NCBI RefSeq assembly: GCF_042850945.1
Contig: NZ_AP031496.1
Span: 3,968,001 to 4,032,000, forward strand
Reading direction: 5' to 3'
DNA length: 64,000 nucleotides
Source: Halioxenophilus aromaticivorans
GTDB lineage: Bacteria; Pseudomonadota; Gammaproteobacteria; Pseudomonadales; Cellvibrionaceae
The position numbers were made by a program, and so were the translations under genes. Shown piece after piece: positions 8,383-17,256 of the stretch. The notes under the pieces were generated by a model. It had not been told where the DNA came from. It saw only the letters and a list, made by a program, of their open reading frames with translations, and did no database searches. The number at the start of each line of letters is the position of its first letter. The stretch's first letter is position 1.

Positions 8383-9075
8383 TTACGAAAAAGTAATTGC
8401 GTGGGCGCGATCGGCCCGTTGCAGATGGCTGATATCGTTATAACTGTCCAAGGTAAAACCTTGGTGATTGAACAGAAACTTGGTACAGCTGGTATTTTTA
8501 ATGTGCAGGGTGGTTTGGCGGGTATTGGCATGGCTTAGCTGCAACACATGGGCTAGCACCACGGCAATGGGACCACCGGAGGTAACCACCAAGATTTTTT
8601 TAAAGCCTTGGCCGGTTTCGGCTTGAGCGCTGCAGGCAAAATCGAAGGCGGCAACAATACGCTGGCAAAAACTTGCCCAGGAATCCTCGCCATCGGAGGC
8701 AATCTCCCCGGTCATCCAATAGGCCAGCGCCTGGCGCATATTAAAGTAGTAATCTTTTTTAGCTTCGCCGGTATCCTGCCATTGATGCGGAAATTGCTTT
8801 TGCAGAGGGTCTAACAAGCCCCGAAAGTTGTACTCGTTTAGGCCAGCTTGAACCTCTAGGTTAATGGCTGGCTGCCCCAAACCTTGCACCACACCCTGGG
8901 CGGTTTGCCGATGTCGCACCATGCTGCCCATAACGATACGATCGGGCTGGTAGCCCATTTGCGAGAACTGTTCGCCTAGCCATACGGCCTGCTGCTGGCC
9001 CAGATCACTGAGCTGATCGTAGTTGGCCGCACCAAAGGATGCCTGGCCGTGCCGGATTAACACTACCTCTGCCAT
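8383..9075 (-). CDS. Histidine phosphatase family protein (phosphoglycerate-mutase-like)
   Basis: 230 aa from the ATG at 9075, chosen because MAEVVLIRHGQASFG places the catalytic RHG motif at the normal N-terminal position. An upstream in-frame start at 9129 would add 18 non-homologous residues. The second catalytic histidine is probably in VTSGGPIAVVLAHVLQLS. It is the first gene of the operon with the ACAD and the APH kinase. It may remove phosphate from an intermediate or a dead-end product made by the kinase, an inference from context. The upstream gap is shared with a divergent LysR gene. Confidence 0.88.
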   Translation of the reverse strand: MAEVVLIRHGQASFGAANYDQLSDLGQQQAVWLGEQFSQMGYQPDRIVMGSMVRHRQTAQGVVQGLGQPAINLEVQAGLNEYNFRGLLDPLQKQFPHQWQDTGEAKKDYYFNMRQALAYWMTGEIASDGEDSWASFCQRIVAAFDFACSAQAETGQGFKKILVVTSGGPIAVVLAHVLQLSHANTRQTTLHIKNTSCTKFLFNHQGFTLDSYNDISHLQRADRAHAITFS

Positions 9076-9155
9076 AGTTTGCCTAATGGTTATTGTTTTA
9101 CCCCATATTAAGCACCAACCACTAATCACTCCAATTTATTTTAGTTATACTTATC

Positions 9156-9172
9156 CATTCACAGTGTGAATG
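9156..9172. promoter_or_regulatory. Palindromic operator between divergent LysR gene and phosphatase operon
   Basis: CATTCAC-AGT-GTGAATG is a perfect 7-bp inverted repeat with a 3-base spacer. It contains the T-N11-A signature typical of LysR-family sites (TTCACAGTGTGAA core). It lies 17 bases upstream of the LysR start and about 80 bases upstream of the divergent phosphatase start. It is probably the binding site through which the LysR protein controls itself and the kinase/ACAD operon. Confidence 0.7.
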
Positions 9173-9189
9173 ACTAGGCAGATTCTACT

Positions 9190-10095
9190 ATGCGCTTGGA
9201 TAAGTTGGATTTAAACCTATTTGTGGTTTTTGACGCGCTCTACCAAGACCGCAGCGTTACCCGCGCGGCGGAACGGCTCCACCTAACCCAGCCGGCGGTA
9301 AGCAACGCCTTGGCCCGGTTGCGGCAGCAGTTTGACGACCAATTATTTGTGCGCTCGCCCAGCGGCATGCTGCCCACGCCGGTGGCCGAAGGTATTATTC
9401 AAGATGTACGCAAGGCGTTAGCGCTGCTGGGCCGCAGCCTAACCAACAACGCCAAGTTCGACCCCGCCAACGCCAGCAAAACCCTACGGGTGGGCATCCA
9501 CGACTCCCTGGCTCCCATGGTTTTACCCGTCATTGCACAAGAACTCCACCACAAGGCTCCAAGTATCGATTTACACAGCTATTACCGTGACCGCGCCAAT
9601 GCGGTAGAAGCGTTGAAATCCGGGGATTTGGATGTATTGCTGGACTCCCCTGCCGTTAACGCCAAAGAGCTTCGCCAGCAGCCCTTGGGTGAATCGCACT
9701 ACGTGGTGGCCATGCGCAAAGGCCACTCACTGGCAAAGCGAAAACTCGATGTGGAAGCATTTATAAAAAGTAAGCACGTACACGTATCCAGCCGGGCCAA
9801 GGGCCGTGGCCAGGTTGATATCGCGCTCAATGCGCTGGGCCTTAAACGCAGCATCAGCGCTCGTATGCAGCAACACCAGCCAGCCGCCGATATCACCGCC
9901 AACAGTGATGCTCTGTGGACCACTCCCCTAATTTTACTTAAGGGCACCACTTTAATTCACAAACCCCTACCCTTCGAAGTACCACCACTGAGCTGGAATT
10001 TGTATTGGCACCTGAGCGCCGAAGAAGACCCGGCCTCGCAATGGCTAAGAAAAACCATCGCCAATGCCTGCTCTACTCTTTTGCAGCAACACTGA
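9190..10095 (+). CDS. LysR-family transcriptional regulator
   Basis: 301 aa. The N-terminal winged helix-turn-helix (LDLNLFVVFDALYQDRSVTRAAERLHLTQPAVSNALARLR) is clear, followed by a periplasmic-binding-like effector domain (about 90-295). It is close in style to the NodD/LeuO-type branch (RLDKLDLNLFVVFDAL). It is divergent from the histidine-phosphatase/ACAD/kinase operon with a palindromic site between, so it is likely the local regulator. The effector is unknown. Confidence 0.93.
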   Translation: MRLDKLDLNLFVVFDALYQDRSVTRAAERLHLTQPAVSNALARLRQQFDDQLFVRSPSGMLPTPVAEGIIQDVRKALALLGRSLTNNAKFDPANASKTLRVGIHDSLAPMVLPVIAQELHHKAPSIDLHSYYRDRANAVEALKSGDLDVLLDSPAVNAKELRQQPLGESHYVVAMRKGHSLAKRKLDVEAFIKSKHVHVSSRAKGRGQVDIALNALGLKRSISARMQQHQPAADITANSDALWTTPLILLKGTTLIHKPLPFEVPPLSWNLYWHLSAEEDPASQWLRKTIANACSTLLQQH

Positions 10096-10381
10096 AAAAG
10101 GTCTTAACCGGCATACATAGCCCAGACCTATGTTGCTACCCAATATAACTATTTTACTCTACAAGGCCCTTGAGATAGTTTCTCAACTGCGGCGCAGAGC
10201 TAGCACAGCGCGCGACCTAGGTGAAAAGCCCAGAGACTCCAAGCGCTTTGTGGCACGCCCCCATGGATTAAAAAAGTAACGTGCAGTATTAGCCTTGTGA
10301 CTGAGTTCGAAGTTGACGTTTCTGTTAACGCTGCAAGAACAGTTCCACCAAAAAACCAATAAAAATATAAAGCGTTGTTTT

Positions 10382-12055
10382 ATGGCATTATCAAGCTTTG
10401 CTAGTAAGTCATCACTGACACTCGGTAAACTATTTTCCTTGTCGCTAATCTTTTCATTTTTAATTTTCTGCTTATCTCTCTCGTCAGTCACTTCAGCGGC
10501 AAACACATTAATCATTGGCGAACCTTCGGAAGAACTCACCATACACAGAGACCTTTTTGGCCAATTTTCTGAGCACATCGGCGAAGGAATTTATGGCGGT
10601 ATTTGGGTTGGCAAGGACTCCGCCATAGAAAACGTCAACGGTATTAGAACCGACGTCGTTAACGCCTTAAAAGCTCTAAAAATACCGGTAATTCGCTGGC
10701 CTGGTGGGTGCTTTGCAGATCAATACCATTGGCGCGAAGGTATTGGCCCAAGAGAAGACCGGGTGTCTCGCCTCAACGCTTGGGGCAACATCATTGAAAC
10801 CAATCAATTCGGCTCCCATGAGTTTATGGAGTTTATTCGTCAAATTGATAGCAAAGTTTATATTAACGTAAACCTGGGTTCTGCTACGGTAAAAGATGCG
10901 ACCGATTGGCTGGAATACCTCACCGCGGCTGCCCCAACAAGCTTGGCGAAGGAAAGAGCAGAGAACGGCCACCCGGAACCCTACAAGGTTAAATACATTG
11001 GCTTTGGCAACGAGGCTTGGGGTTGCGGCGGAGCCATGACTGCCGGAGAGTACTTCAGCCGTTTAAAACGCTATAGCACCTTCGCGTTAAACCTCAACCC
11101 TGAGCAACAGTTTTCCGGTATAGATTTGTTATTCGACCGCGGTGCCAGTAACCCTCACGCGATGATCAAAGTCGCCGCCGGCGCCAATGATTTAGACACA
11201 GAGTTCACGGAGAAAATGATGCAACTGTGGGCTCAGGCGCCGGGATATCTGCCAATTTTTGATGCTCTGTCGTTACACCACTACACCATGAGCCGAGGGC
11301 CAATGTCGGACTCTGCCAGCGAGTTCGAACACTCGGAATACCTCCGGTTTGTGGCGATGGCGCAGGAGATGGATACAATTCTTAAAGCACACAGCGCCAT
11401 AATGGACAAATATGACCCGGAGCGGTCGGTTGGCCTGGTGGTGGACGAATGGGGTAATTGGTTAAAGCCAGATTTAGCAACTAACCCGGCATTTTTAAAG
11501 CAAAACAATACTCTTAGAGATGCCATAACAGCAGGTGTTACACTGAATATCTTTGCCCGCAACGCAGCCAGGGTAAAGATGGCGAATATTGCGCAAATGG
11601 TAAATGTTATTCAGGCTATGGTGCTGACCCAGGGCGAAGCCATGATTGTTACGCCAACTTACCATCTTTTTAAGATGTATGTCCCTTTTCAAGATGCGCA
11701 GTTATTACCCGTCGACCATAAGCCTGGCACCATCAACGTGGGAGATAAAACCATACCCACGATAGATGCCATGGCCGCCCGTGCCAACGACGGCAGCGTG
11801 TGGCTTGCACTCATTAACATAGACTCAGAGCACACGCTGACCGTAGAGCCCGTCTTGGGGACCGTTGCGATAAAAAAAGCCGCAGGGGATGTGTTAACGT
11901 CTGCACAGGTAAACGATGCCAACTCATTTAAACACCCCAATCGAGTGAACGCACGCCAGGTTAGCTTCGCCGCTAAGGGCAGTCAACCCTTGAAAATTAC
12001 CCTGCCGCCCGCATCAGTGAGCGTGATACAACTAAGCACCAAAGCGATTAAATAG
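10382..12055 (+). CDS. Secreted GH51-type alpha-L-arabinofuranosidase
   Basis: 557 aa from the first ATG, at 10382; an in-frame TTG at 10313 would add 23 residues. A signal peptide is visible (hydrophobic LFSLSLIFSFLIFCLSLSS, cleavage near VTSAANT). The catalytic domain is a TIM barrel with RWPGGCFADQYHW, the acid/base glutamate in GFGNEAWGCGG (E211) and the nucleophile in VVDEWGNW (E356). The C-terminal beta domain starts near residue 430. It would release arabinose from plant or algal polysaccharide outside the cytoplasm. It stands alone, with no transporter or other sugar gene beside it, and it is functionally unlike its neighbours. Confidence 0.9.
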   Translation: MALSSFASKSSLTLGKLFSLSLIFSFLIFCLSLSSVTSAANTLIIGEPSEELTIHRDLFGQFSEHIGEGIYGGIWVGKDSAIENVNGIRTDVVNALKALKIPVIRWPGGCFADQYHWREGIGPREDRVSRLNAWGNIIETNQFGSHEFMEFIRQIDSKVYINVNLGSATVKDATDWLEYLTAAAPTSLAKERAENGHPEPYKVKYIGFGNEAWGCGGAMTAGEYFSRLKRYSTFALNLNPEQQFSGIDLLFDRGASNPHAMIKVAAGANDLDTEFTEKMMQLWAQAPGYLPIFDALSLHHYTMSRGPMSDSASEFEHSEYLRFVAMAQEMDTILKAHSAIMDKYDPERSVGLVVDEWGNWLKPDLATNPAFLKQNNTLRDAITAGVTLNIFARNAARVKMANIAQMVNVIQAMVLTQGEAMIVTPTYHLFKMYVPFQDAQLLPVDHKPGTINVGDKTIPTIDAMAARANDGSVWLALINIDSEHTLTVEPVLGTVAIKKAAGDVLTSAQVNDANSFKHPNRVNARQVSFAAKGSQPLKITLPPASVSVIQLSTKAIK

Positions 12056-12234
12056 CTGCTATTAAAAAATGAATTCCACCAGAGCAGACTGACGTGTTTT
12101 ACCCTAAGAAGAAGCCAACCGAATTTACGTAAACTCTGCAAACATCGAATGTAGCGGCCCGGGCTTCAGAAGCAACGGGTTCTGAAGCAGGGGTTTCAAC
12201 CCAAGACGGAAATCAGCTCACTATCACTTAGTGG

Positions 12235-12603
12235 CGATATGAAGAGGCAGGCACGTTTGGAAGTTTTCCAGATCGTGCTAATCCAGATGGACCAAAACGC
12301 CGGTCTTAAGCAATTCATTGGTGGTTGTGTGGTTGCTCTAATGCGCAATTAATGACCGATCGTTCAATAGCTTCATCACCCGACTCTCTACATTTGACGC
12401 TCGCCGTCTTTTTTAAGCGGCTATCAAAACCACCTTCATCGATATCGATATAACGTGTCGCGTGAGACACCGATCACGTTGAAGGCTTTAGCCACATTAC
12501 CCAGTTTTCCGACTAAATTCAGCAAACACGCCTTGTGTTGGGTGATGGGATTGTTAGTATTGATCATGAGAGTCACCTATTTGTTTTGGCTCAAGATAGG
12601 ACA
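12235..12603 (-). pseudogene. Decayed IS481-family element: left end and transposase N-terminus
   Basis: On the minus strand the stretch begins at 12603 with TGTCCTATCTTGAGCC, an IS481-type terminal repeat. After about 36 bases comes an ATG (12567) encoding NPITQHKACLLNLVGKLGN and GVSRDTLYRYR, the IS481 transposase helix-turn-helix. A frameshift leads to DEGGFDSRLKK, DEAIERSVINCALEQP and, after more damage, a fragment with HDLENF. Stops and frameshifts interrupt every frame, and the catalytic core and other end are missing. It is a fossil rather than a gene. Recognition rests on remembered family sequence. Confidence 0.75.
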
Positions 12604-12679
12604 CCGTCATCAAAACGGATACCTATCTCTGTTTCAAAAGGATGTGCTAGATTAGGTTTATACTTCTACGCGGAAGACC

Positions 12680-14032
12680 TTAGTCAAGAATGTCATTCGC
12701 AATATGGTTAGCCGATATTCCCAACTCTATATCCCCTAAAGCTAAAATTCGGCGAGACAATTGATCGGAAAAGTAACGCAAAAGAGCAATATCATGGCTG
12801 GCGGAAGCCTGCAACACAAATTGCTCTAGTTTTTCGTCTAATTCTTCTGCATTTCTAGTCTTACCAACAAATGGTATGGCTTCTTCCATAGCACACTGAT
12901 CCAACTCTCCTTGATAGATATTTAATTTAGCCGAATACGCAAGTAATCGCCCTAAGCAGCGCTTCACGGCACGCTGATCCACTGTTTCGTCGGATAGCTG
13001 AGATTGAAAATCAATAAGCATTGTATCCAACGCTGTGCGTGAACTTTTTTGTGAAGATAAGGCCGCAGGCGAAAGATATTCTATTCCAAGCTTTCTCGCC
13101 AATGCATTTAATAAAGTTCGTCTCAAAGCGAAGTCCCACTCGATATATACATCATGAGGATCACCCGGTTTTGGATTCTTTAAAGCGCCAGCAAATTGCA
13201 TACACGCCACAGTAGAGAATACTATCTGATGGAATCGGACAATATCGGTGTCTACACGTTCACCCGTTATCTCACCGTAGTAAGCGATTAACGTTGATAT
13301 ACGCTCGCCAGTGGGTTCGTATGAATCTCGCATCGCCATAGTCGCAATATCCACCATAGGGTCTCCAACCATGGCGAATTCAAAATCGTACAATGCAGTA
13401 ACCTTACCATTTTCGAATAAAAACTGCCCGGCGTCGAAAGCGACAAAACTCGGCGAATACCGATGCTTTGGAATATTATTTTTTAACCAGCGAATAGCAA
13501 ATTCTATCAGCGGGTCAGGCGCTGATTTACTTTTTAAATATAATGGCATGTACGCGTTGAGACCGGCCAAGGCAACGGCTTCTGCCCCCTGTGGAATATC
13601 CAACCCAATACTGGCGAATGACTCCAACGGAAGCTTGTGAACAGCCGCCATGGCATCGATGTATTGATGTGCGATCGAGCTGCGTTGCTCATCCGTTGTG
13701 GCTTGCGATACGTCTCGAGTACCTGGCACCGCCTGCATTATGATCGCCACAGGATCTTCGCACATACCATAGATTTTTGGCACGGGAATACCCTGATTGT
13801 ACAACGCTGTAATGATATCAGCTTCCCGTTTTAGCTCAGGGAACGGAACCACATCGCTCTCTCGGTCGCCACGTACGTATAATTTTATCTCACCCTCGGC
13901 TGTATCAACGTCTACAAACCACGATCGCCGCCAGCGTACTTGGCGATCAACGTTAGTCACTGTGCCGTGTAGCAAAGTCTCTATGCACTTTACTATCTTT
14001 TGCTCTTCTAGTGGTAGATTTTGCGTATGCAT
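12680..14032 (-). CDS. APH-fold phosphotransferase-like protein with a degenerate catalytic loop
   Basis: 450 aa, longer than its relative at 6103 by a C-terminal helical extension (about residues 320-450). The fold is recognisable: RREADIITALYNQGIPVPKIYG, EAVALAGLNAYMPLYLK, and the metal-binding YDFEFAMVGDP (D216). The catalytic loop, normally HGDxxxxN, reads AFDAGQFL (198-205). The aspartate D200 remains, while the histidine and the asparagine are replaced. It may be an altered kinase or a binding protein. It is transcribed away from the TonB-receptor gene upstream on the same strand, separated by a terminator. Confidence 0.8.
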   Translation of the reverse strand: MHTQNLPLEEQKIVKCIETLLHGTVTNVDRQVRWRRSWFVDVDTAEGEIKLYVRGDRESDVVPFPELKREADIITALYNQGIPVPKIYGMCEDPVAIIMQAVPGTRDVSQATTDEQRSSIAHQYIDAMAAVHKLPLESFASIGLDIPQGAEAVALAGLNAYMPLYLKSKSAPDPLIEFAIRWLKNNIPKHRYSPSFVAFDAGQFLFENGKVTALYDFEFAMVGDPMVDIATMAMRDSYEPTGERISTLIAYYGEITGERVDTDIVRFHQIVFSTVACMQFAGALKNPKPGDPHDVYIEWDFALRRTLLNALARKLGIEYLSPAALSSQKSSRTALDTMLIDFQSQLSDETVDQRAVKRCLGRLLAYSAKLNIYQGELDQCAMEEAIPFVGKTRNAEELDEKLEQFVLQASASHDIALLRYFSDQLSRRILALGDIELGISANHIANDILD

Positions 14033-14048
14033 AAAAGCACCTCTTTGT

Positions 14049-14086
14049 TAAAAAAAAAGCCGCAAAGTATTTCATTTGCGGCTTTT
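14049..14086 (-). terminator. Rho-independent terminator of the TonB-receptor gene
   Basis: A perfect 12-bp stem, AAAAGCCGCAAA (14055-14066) with TTTGCGGCTTTT (14075-14086), closes an 8-base loop. Read on the minus strand it is followed by a T run (14054 down to about 14050). It lies 65 bases past the receptor stop and just before the next minus-strand gene. Confidence 0.9.
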
Positions 14087-14151
14087 AATCATCCTAAGTT
14101 AAACAATTCCAAACAGCCCAAAGAAAGGCATGAAGAATGCACGGTAAAATA

Positions 14152-16605
14152 TTAGAAGTTATAGCGTGCCTCTAATCCCCACAATCGAGGTGGACCATAC
14201 ACAAAGGAATCCAAACCTAATGGACGGCTAGAGATGGAGGACGATATTCCGTACTCTTTATCAAACACATTATTAACGTAAAGCGCCACGTCTATGGAAC
14301 TACCGGCCACACCACGTAAATCGGCACGAATATTGGTTAACGAGTAAGAAGGAATTTCTGTGTCGCCTTTAACCGCTTCTGATGTGCTGTAGTAATTGGC
14401 ATTAAACACTAACTCTTCGACAAACCCCTCTACAGGAATAGAATAGTTTATGTTCGCTTGATAAACGTTGTTGGTGAAATACAGGAAAGGAATCGCACCA
14501 CCGATTCTGCTCGCAATAAATGCATTATCTTGATCATAGATTTTATCAATATCAGCATCTTGAACAGTCGCGTTAAAGCTAACAGACAAAGCGTTCGTCA
14601 GACGTGCAACGACTTCGAGGTCGACACCACTTACGCTGGTATCACCAACATTTAATACGACGGCACCCCCTGTTGGATCATCGGTGGCATCGCAATCACC
14701 ATCAGGTGTTAAGGTGACCCCCTCTGTACAAACACTTGGCGTTGTCACGCCCCCGGCCAAATCCGCCTGGGCGTTCTCATACTCTCCTTGGAAGTAAGAA
14801 AGGTTGGTTCGAACGGGTATACCACCCAGATTCCAATCGGCCTTTATTCCCAATTCAAAATCATCCACTTCTTCGGGATCAAATGTTTGATAATCGGCTA
14901 AATCACCGTCAAAAATTGGGCCATTAGCGCCACCAGCACGATAACCATGCCGTAAAACGGCATAGGTGAATACGTCGTCCGTGGCTTGCCAATTTAAACC
15001 AAACGACCAGGTAGTCGCGTCAGAACTCTCGGTAACTACCGCTGAGTTCAAAATTTGTGACGTATCCCCATTGCGACAAGTACTCTCATCAAACAACACA
15101 GGATCGCTACCCAACCAAGCTGGAACCGCATCTGACCCCAAACAAAGCTCAAATTCATCCTCGGTGTAACGTAGGCCTACTTCGACCGACAAGCTATCGG
15201 TCAAGTCATATTCACCGTGAAAGAAGATCGCTTCGGATTCGTCCGTCAGGAAAAAGTGCTGGCCACCACCATTGGTGTACGCCGTCTGTAGCCCTGCGAC
15301 AGGGTGATTAAATTGGAACTGCGTCTGAAAAACAGTGGTCGAGTTAATTTGTCCAGCGCCGTCAGGCTCGGCCTTCAGATAAAAATAACCAACAATCCAG
15401 TCAAGCCGGTCATCAAAGGAATGACCTCGTAACTGAATCTCATTGCTGATTTGCTTGGTTTGATCAATCAGACGAGCCTTTACAATAGACGTCTGCGCAC
15501 TGCCGGGAACATAGAGCGGGCCCAGTGCGGGGTCTGCAGATAATGCTGCTTCCATTACCGGGCTGTTGAAAGTACCCAAACCGTCAATATTGGGAGCGTA
15601 GTCAAGATCGGTTTCCTGGTACCCAAAAATATTCAATAAACTTAAGCTTTCGGTAAATTCGAACTCGGTGCGGTTAACAACTGTAAGCCGCTTATTTCTC
15701 TCGTGCTGTGCAAATGCCGATGTATTGGTGCGCTCATCTAGACCGTCCACTTGTGCAATTACGTCGTCAACAACACCTAGTGCATTAAGCCCGGAAGGCT
15801 GAAAAACAGACACCGGATGAATGTTAAACCCATCATTATCACTTTCGAAGTGATCTACGATCAGTGTATTGGTAAAGGCGCCAAACTCTGCTAGCAACGA
15901 GAAACGTAAAGCTTCGGTATCTACTTTGTCGAGATCCCCACCCACACCGATATTATCGGTATAACCGTCTCGCTTGTTGACGTCCGCAGCTATGCGCGCG
16001 GCCAACTTATCCTCTATCAACGGCACGCTTACCGCACCTTGAATGCGTTTCTGATCGTAACGCCCAGCGGTAACACCCACATAACCTTCTAGCTCGTGGC
16101 TTGGGGTTGTCGGCGCATATAAGATCGCACCACCGGTGGTGTTACGACCAAACAATGTACCCTGGGGGCCTTTCAGGATTTGAATGTTAGCCATATCAAC
16201 CTGTGGCACCGCACTACCCCACGCTGGCTGCGGTACTTCAGCAAAATAACTGACAACAGCCGGTGACGTTGTTCCGATTAATCCTTTGGATTGGCCTCGA
16301 ATAACGTAAAGCGGGTTTTGTGGACCACCACTTCCCCCAAGAAAGATGCCGGGTACGGCTTGTTGCAAATCGGTGGTGCTGGTAATTGTTGCTTCTCGTA
16401 ACGCATCCGCGTCCAGCGCTGTCACGGTAACAGGCACCGACTGCACACTTTCATCGGTACGACGAGCAGTAACAATAACTTCTTCTAATATCAGCGCGCT
16501 GTTTTCTTCCTGAGCAAATGAGTTAACGGAATGAAAACTAACAGCGATGATAGAACTTGCAAGTAAGTTGGTGCGGAATGCACCCTGGCGTTTCAGTGTA
16601 TACAT
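14152..16605 (-). CDS. TonB-dependent outer-membrane receptor
   Basis: 817 aa. The signal peptide ends near SFAQ, followed by a TonB-box-like EEVIVTARRTDES and a plug domain (about 40-160: LQQAVPGIFLGGSGG, YVIRGQSKG, ILKGPQGTLFGRNTTGGAILY). The 22-strand barrel ends in the terminal aromatic, LEARYNF. It imports a scarce or bulky substrate across the outer membrane using TonB energy. It resembles the receptors found beside steroid/aromatic catabolic genes in marine Proteobacteria more than siderophore receptors. It is divergent from the ferredoxin/SDR/extradiol dioxygenase operon and shares a gap containing a TRAC-N5-GTYA operator. Confidence 0.92.
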   Translation of the reverse strand: MYTLKRQGAFRTNLLASSIIAVSFHSVNSFAQEENSALILEEVIVTARRTDESVQSVPVTVTALDADALREATITSTTDLQQAVPGIFLGGSGGPQNPLYVIRGQSKGLIGTTSPAVVSYFAEVPQPAWGSAVPQVDMANIQILKGPQGTLFGRNTTGGAILYAPTTPSHELEGYVGVTAGRYDQKRIQGAVSVPLIEDKLAARIAADVNKRDGYTDNIGVGGDLDKVDTEALRFSLLAEFGAFTNTLIVDHFESDNDGFNIHPVSVFQPSGLNALGVVDDVIAQVDGLDERTNTSAFAQHERNKRLTVVNRTEFEFTESLSLLNIFGYQETDLDYAPNIDGLGTFNSPVMEAALSADPALGPLYVPGSAQTSIVKARLIDQTKQISNEIQLRGHSFDDRLDWIVGYFYLKAEPDGAGQINSTTVFQTQFQFNHPVAGLQTAYTNGGGQHFFLTDESEAIFFHGEYDLTDSLSVEVGLRYTEDEFELCLGSDAVPAWLGSDPVLFDESTCRNGDTSQILNSAVVTESSDATTWSFGLNWQATDDVFTYAVLRHGYRAGGANGPIFDGDLADYQTFDPEEVDDFELGIKADWNLGGIPVRTNLSYFQGEYENAQADLAGGVTTPSVCTEGVTLTPDGDCDATDDPTGGAVVLNVGDTSVSGVDLEVVARLTNALSVSFNATVQDADIDKIYDQDNAFIASRIGGAIPFLYFTNNVYQANINYSIPVEGFVEELVFNANYYSTSEAVKGDTEIPSYSLTNIRADLRGVAGSSIDVALYVNNVFDKEYGISSSISSRPLGLDSFVYGPPRLWGLEARYNF

Positions 16606-16994
16606 ACTCTCTATCTACCCTATCCTATTCCTTCATAAATTATTTTTTTAATAAAAAGAGGAGTTACATCTTTTTTATATTAATTGACGCTACGTAAAAC
16701 GAATGCGCCGATTGAGCCACCCAAAGACCTATAGTGATGTTAAAGTTTGGGCTGTGATGTCTGTATTCAGGCTCCAACAATTAATTACGAGCAAACTAAG
16801 TCACGATCAATACTGTAATAGTTTATTTAAGTGACGCATCGTCAACCGAGCAATGCCAAATTATGCACCTTAACGTCGACCCGAACACAGCGCTTATAGT
16901 GACACATTTTTGATTTGTGTGTAAAATAAAATCATCTATTACCAATAAATCATAATATTTCAGGCTCATTCCGCACTTAGAGGTATTTTTAGCC
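16606..16994. promoter_or_regulatory. Divergent promoter region between TonB receptor and ferredoxin operon
   Basis: This 389-bp gap is AT-rich next to the receptor start. It holds a palindromic operator TGACGCATCGTCA at 16832-16844 and a second partial match (AGTGACACATTTTTG) near 16899. I see no small gene or RNA. Confidence 0.55.
16832..16844. promoter_or_regulatory. TRAC-N5-GTYA operator, site 1
   Basis: TGACG-CAT-CGTCA is a perfect palindrome with the same architecture as sites near 46.7, 48.1, 56.4, 57.2, 60.0 and 62.8 kb. It would serve the TonB receptor (14152), the ferredoxin operon (16995), or both. Confidence 0.55.
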
Positions 16995-17231
16995 ATGTCT
17001 TCGATCGCATCGCAGAGCGAAAAAAAACGATATACAGTCACCGCTGACATTCCAAATTGCTGTGGTTACGGCCTATGCTCGTCACTTTGCCCAGAAGTGT
17101 ATCGTTTGGATGAAAACGGTATTGTTTACCTCGCCACAGACACCATCGACGAAAGCCTTTTTGAGGCAGCACAAGAAGGCGCGGAATCGTGCCCGGCAGA
17201 AGTATTGCAAGTAACACTGATAGAAGAATAA
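16995..17231 (+). CDS. Small [3Fe-4S]/[4Fe-4S] ferredoxin of the P450-partner type
   Basis: 78 aa. The cluster motif is C22(C23)-x5-C28-x3-C32-P (NCCGYGLCSSLCPEVYRLDENG), with the last ligand in AESCPAEVL. This is the short single-cluster ferredoxin that feeds electrons to bacterial P450s (Cx5Cx3C plus a distal CP). It probably serves the two P450s at 23958 and 28728, which have no ferredoxin beside them, or the ring oxygenases. It is the first gene of an operon with an SDR and an extradiol dioxygenase. No ferredoxin reductase was seen in the window. Confidence 0.9.
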   Translation: MSSIASQSEKKRYTVTADIPNCCGYGLCSSLCPEVYRLDENGIVYLATDTIDESLFEAAQEGAESCPAEVLQVTLIEE

Positions 17232-17256
17232 CGTTAATCATTCTAGCGAGAAATAA

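Noticed and set aside
10183..10578. A 131-codon minus-strand frame before the GH51 gene
   Set aside because: It overlaps the GH51 signal-peptide region antisense and has no family resemblance.
12455..12655. A 66-codon plus-strand frame
   Set aside because: It is antisense to the IS481 fossil, which explains the sequence.
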